NCBI GenBank assembly: GCA_014773175.1
Contig: VXCM01001472.1
Span: 77,166 to 141,165 of the forward strand
DNA from: Lucifuga dentata
Taxonomy: Eukaryota; Chordata; Actinopteri; Ophidiiformes; Bythitidae
Direction: 5' to 3'
Length of the DNA stretch: 64,000 bases
Position numbers and translations under genes: made by a program. A model generated the notes under the pieces. The model made no database searches, was not told where the DNA came from, and saw only the letters and a program-made list of their open reading frames with translations. Shown here in pieces: positions 62,146 to 64,000 of this stretch; the first letter of the stretch is position 1; every line of letters starts with the position of its first letter.

Positions 62146-63454
62146 GCCAAGTGCAGACTACATGATTTTAGCTCCTATTTTCAGTTGAATCTACGACAAA
62201 TCCCTAGAAAAGCTACGAGCAATAACAAATGACAGCATGAAAAGAGGCAGAAGTGACAAAGACAACCCAAATTCTGCTTTTTTTCTTTCACTCTGTGAAG
62301 TGAAGTACCTTTCTGACAAGCAAAAAAAAGAATTGGCTGGTGACTACATGTGTATAAGGTGAGGTATATAGCAGTGTACATCCTCCGCAGCACTGCAGAA
62401 AAGGAGAATGAGCCTTTCTAAATTGAGGAAAAAAATCTATGTCTTATCTATATCTAAACTGAATCCAGCAAAGTTTTTATTTCAACTAAGCAGAAAGATA
62501 AACCACAGCAACTAAAAAGAAAAACCAGGGCATGTACAAAAAAAATGTAATGCCCACATGGCACTAAATCAGAAAGATCATCTTTAGAAGCATATGTATT
62601 TTATTGCAAAATGGAAACAAACACAGGACCATATTGTCCACGAGCATTACTGTGGTAAAAACCCTCTCTCACTTTTGTTGTGAAACAGTGTTCATCTGTT
62701 TGAGCTATTTCCATCTCTGATTCCTTTGTGAACTAAGAGTAAAGCACAGGTCTGCTGCATCCCCAGAGATGCTAAATCTCAGCATCAAAAAGACAAACAA
62801 CATCTGTTTACTCTCAGCAAACACTCTCTAGCAGAGCTGCTGCCATGGTGGAGATATGACACATGTAGGCTGAACAAAACAGTAAGATGTCTCTATCACA
62901 CTGTGATCAACAATCTGGAGAGAATCCCGATACGGTTTGCTGCTTAAGGTGTCTCGGCATTTATGACAGGGACAGGAACAGGAAGTCGAATCCGATCTGC
63001 ACATTTATAATATCAATTCTGTTTTCATACCAGTGGAGATCAAGTCTTGTAGCAGTGGAGAGAATTCACTTTGTTTGGAGGCATAAAAATGTTCCTACTA
63101 GCATCCATTTAGTAATATTTGGTAATACTGCATGAAATTGTTTACGCTGGAATGTGCCTAGAAGAGAATGTCAATGATAATCAGGTGAATTTTGGTTTCC
63201 AAAGGGATGTTTGACTCTCAGTCGACTCTGACCATTTTTTAAACACACTTGCTTTTATTCACTGTGATTTTGTGTTTGTAATCCCACAATTTGGCATCCA
63301 TGTAAATACAATTTACATGGATGCCAAAAAAATAATTTTATTGTCCTATATAAACAAGTCTTCAAAAGCTGGATTTCTAGATTTTTGCAAACTTGGAATT
63401 CTAGGATGATTTGAAAGTGATCTGATGGTGAAAACTATATTTGTAAGATACTAC

Positions 63455-63456
<2 letters not shown>
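62146..63456. other. Unassigned stretch
   Basis: No gene is supported. The only notable structure is the hairpin at 63,290-63,328. Confidence 0.5.
63290..63328. repeat. Perfect 18-bp-arm hairpin
   Basis: The arm TTTGGCATCCATGTAAAT at 63,290-63,307 is followed after ACA by its exact reverse complement at 63,311-63,328. The loop of three bases is too tight for a typical microRNA precursor. The stretch also reads as an inverted duplication. Confidence 0.85.

Positions 63457-63517
<61 letters not shown>
63457..63517. repeat. (TG)n microsatellite
   Basis: A pure TG run of about 30 units. Confidence 0.95.
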
Positions 63518-63519
<2 letters not shown>

Positions 63520-63630
63520 ATCTATTGAAGCAATTTACTGCTGGTAAGACACTGAAGATTTGTAGCAGATGTGGCCCAGGCATTACAGAACAGGAAGTTA
63601 CATACATCCACCAGTGGCTCTGGCTCTGAA

Positions 63631-63689
63631 CACACACAAGCACGTGCACGCACGCGCGCACGCACGCACGCACGCACACATGCACACAT

Positions 63690-63739
<50 letters not shown>
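63631..63739. repeat. (CA/CG/CATG)n compound microsatellite
   Basis: Alternating purine-pyrimidine sequence about 105 bp long: CACG and CGCG units, then CATG, then pure CA. Confidence 0.95.
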
Positions 63740-63742
<3 letters not shown>

Positions 63743-63823
63743 ACCAAACCAGAATGGAAAAACTGTGTTTTGTTGTATTGACATTTGTCTTACAGAACCT
63801 GCAGGTACCAAAGACAGAGAAAA

Positions 63824-63846
63824 ACACACACACACACACACACACA
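63824..63846. repeat. (CA)n microsatellite
   Basis: A short CA run near the window end. The remaining 150 bp are unassigned. Confidence 0.9.
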
Positions 63847-64000
63847 TATGGGACCACCATCGTGATTTATGGTGGTTAATATTGCTGACACCACCTACCC
63901 CAGGTGCTGCTAGGAGATATAATCCTGTGTGAGCCAACACAGTCAACAACCTTTCCTACACACAAACACAAAGTGATCTAGCAGATTAGCGTCAAGGCAA

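Noticed and set aside
63290..63328. microRNA precursor
   Set aside because: The loop is 3 nt and the stem only 18 bp, too short for a normal pre-miRNA.
63401..63949. 182-codon minus-strand frame
   Set aside because: Mostly (TG)n and (CA)n translation; no domain.

Overview
The window looks like vertebrate, most likely teleost fish, non-coding DNA. It is AT-rich and crowded with (CA/TG)n, (GA/TC)n and poly-A/T tracts. The mobile elements are types common in fish: two Tc1/mariner elements, hAT elements and MITEs, an RTE-like LINE, TTAA-flanked foldback elements and tRNA-type SINE remnants. I find no host protein-coding gene I can support. Open frames outside the transposons are short, low in complexity (CVCVCV, THTHTH, SLSLSL) and match no family I recognise. 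The window is therefore probably an intergenic stretch or a large intron. One CpG-bearing segment near 14.9-15.6 kb could be a promoter or first exon, but this is weak.

Layout: 1-11 kb is mostly unassigned sequence with a dispersed repeat at 1.09-1.5 kb that recurs at 59.8-60.8 kb. At 11.5 kb lies a repeat shared with 40.0-40.3 kb, and at 12.3 kb a retroposon-tail remnant. 13.7-18.6 kb is rich in simple repeats, with a SINE-like remnant at 18.6 kb. 19,453-20,889 is an hAT element with a perfect 8-bp target duplication and a transposase frame carrying three stops. 21,416-22,663 is a Tc1/mariner element whose transposase is broken by one extra A. 23,933-24,442 is a foldback Tc1-type MITE. 28.06 kb holds a 30-bp-arm hairpin and 30.08-30.50 kb a cluster of AATATTCAT motifs. 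33,790-35,049 is a second, decayed Tc1/mariner element. 37,074-38,282 is a 5'-truncated LINE flanked by a perfect 17-bp duplication. 40,344-40,555 is a small hAT MITE nested in an older repeat. 44,668-45,143 and 57,922-58,511 are two copies of one TTAA-flanked foldback element. 47.3-47.5 kb has nested inverted repeats around a double GATA palindrome. 51,053-52,296 is a non-coding hAT-type element. 59.8-60.8 kb is a complex hAT-like inverted-repeat element.

The mobile elements differ in age. The LINE is the freshest, with an open frame and identical duplications. The first Tc1 has a single frame break, while the second Tc1 and the hAT are clearly dead. Fourteen single-N positions occur. At three of them an exact 56-64 bp sequence is repeated on both sides of the N, which points to unmerged contig overlaps and not biology. 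I found no sign of a new coding system. The more interesting leads are non-coding: the motif cluster at 30 kb, the GATA palindrome at 47 kb and the hairpins at 28, 49.5 and 63.3 kb.
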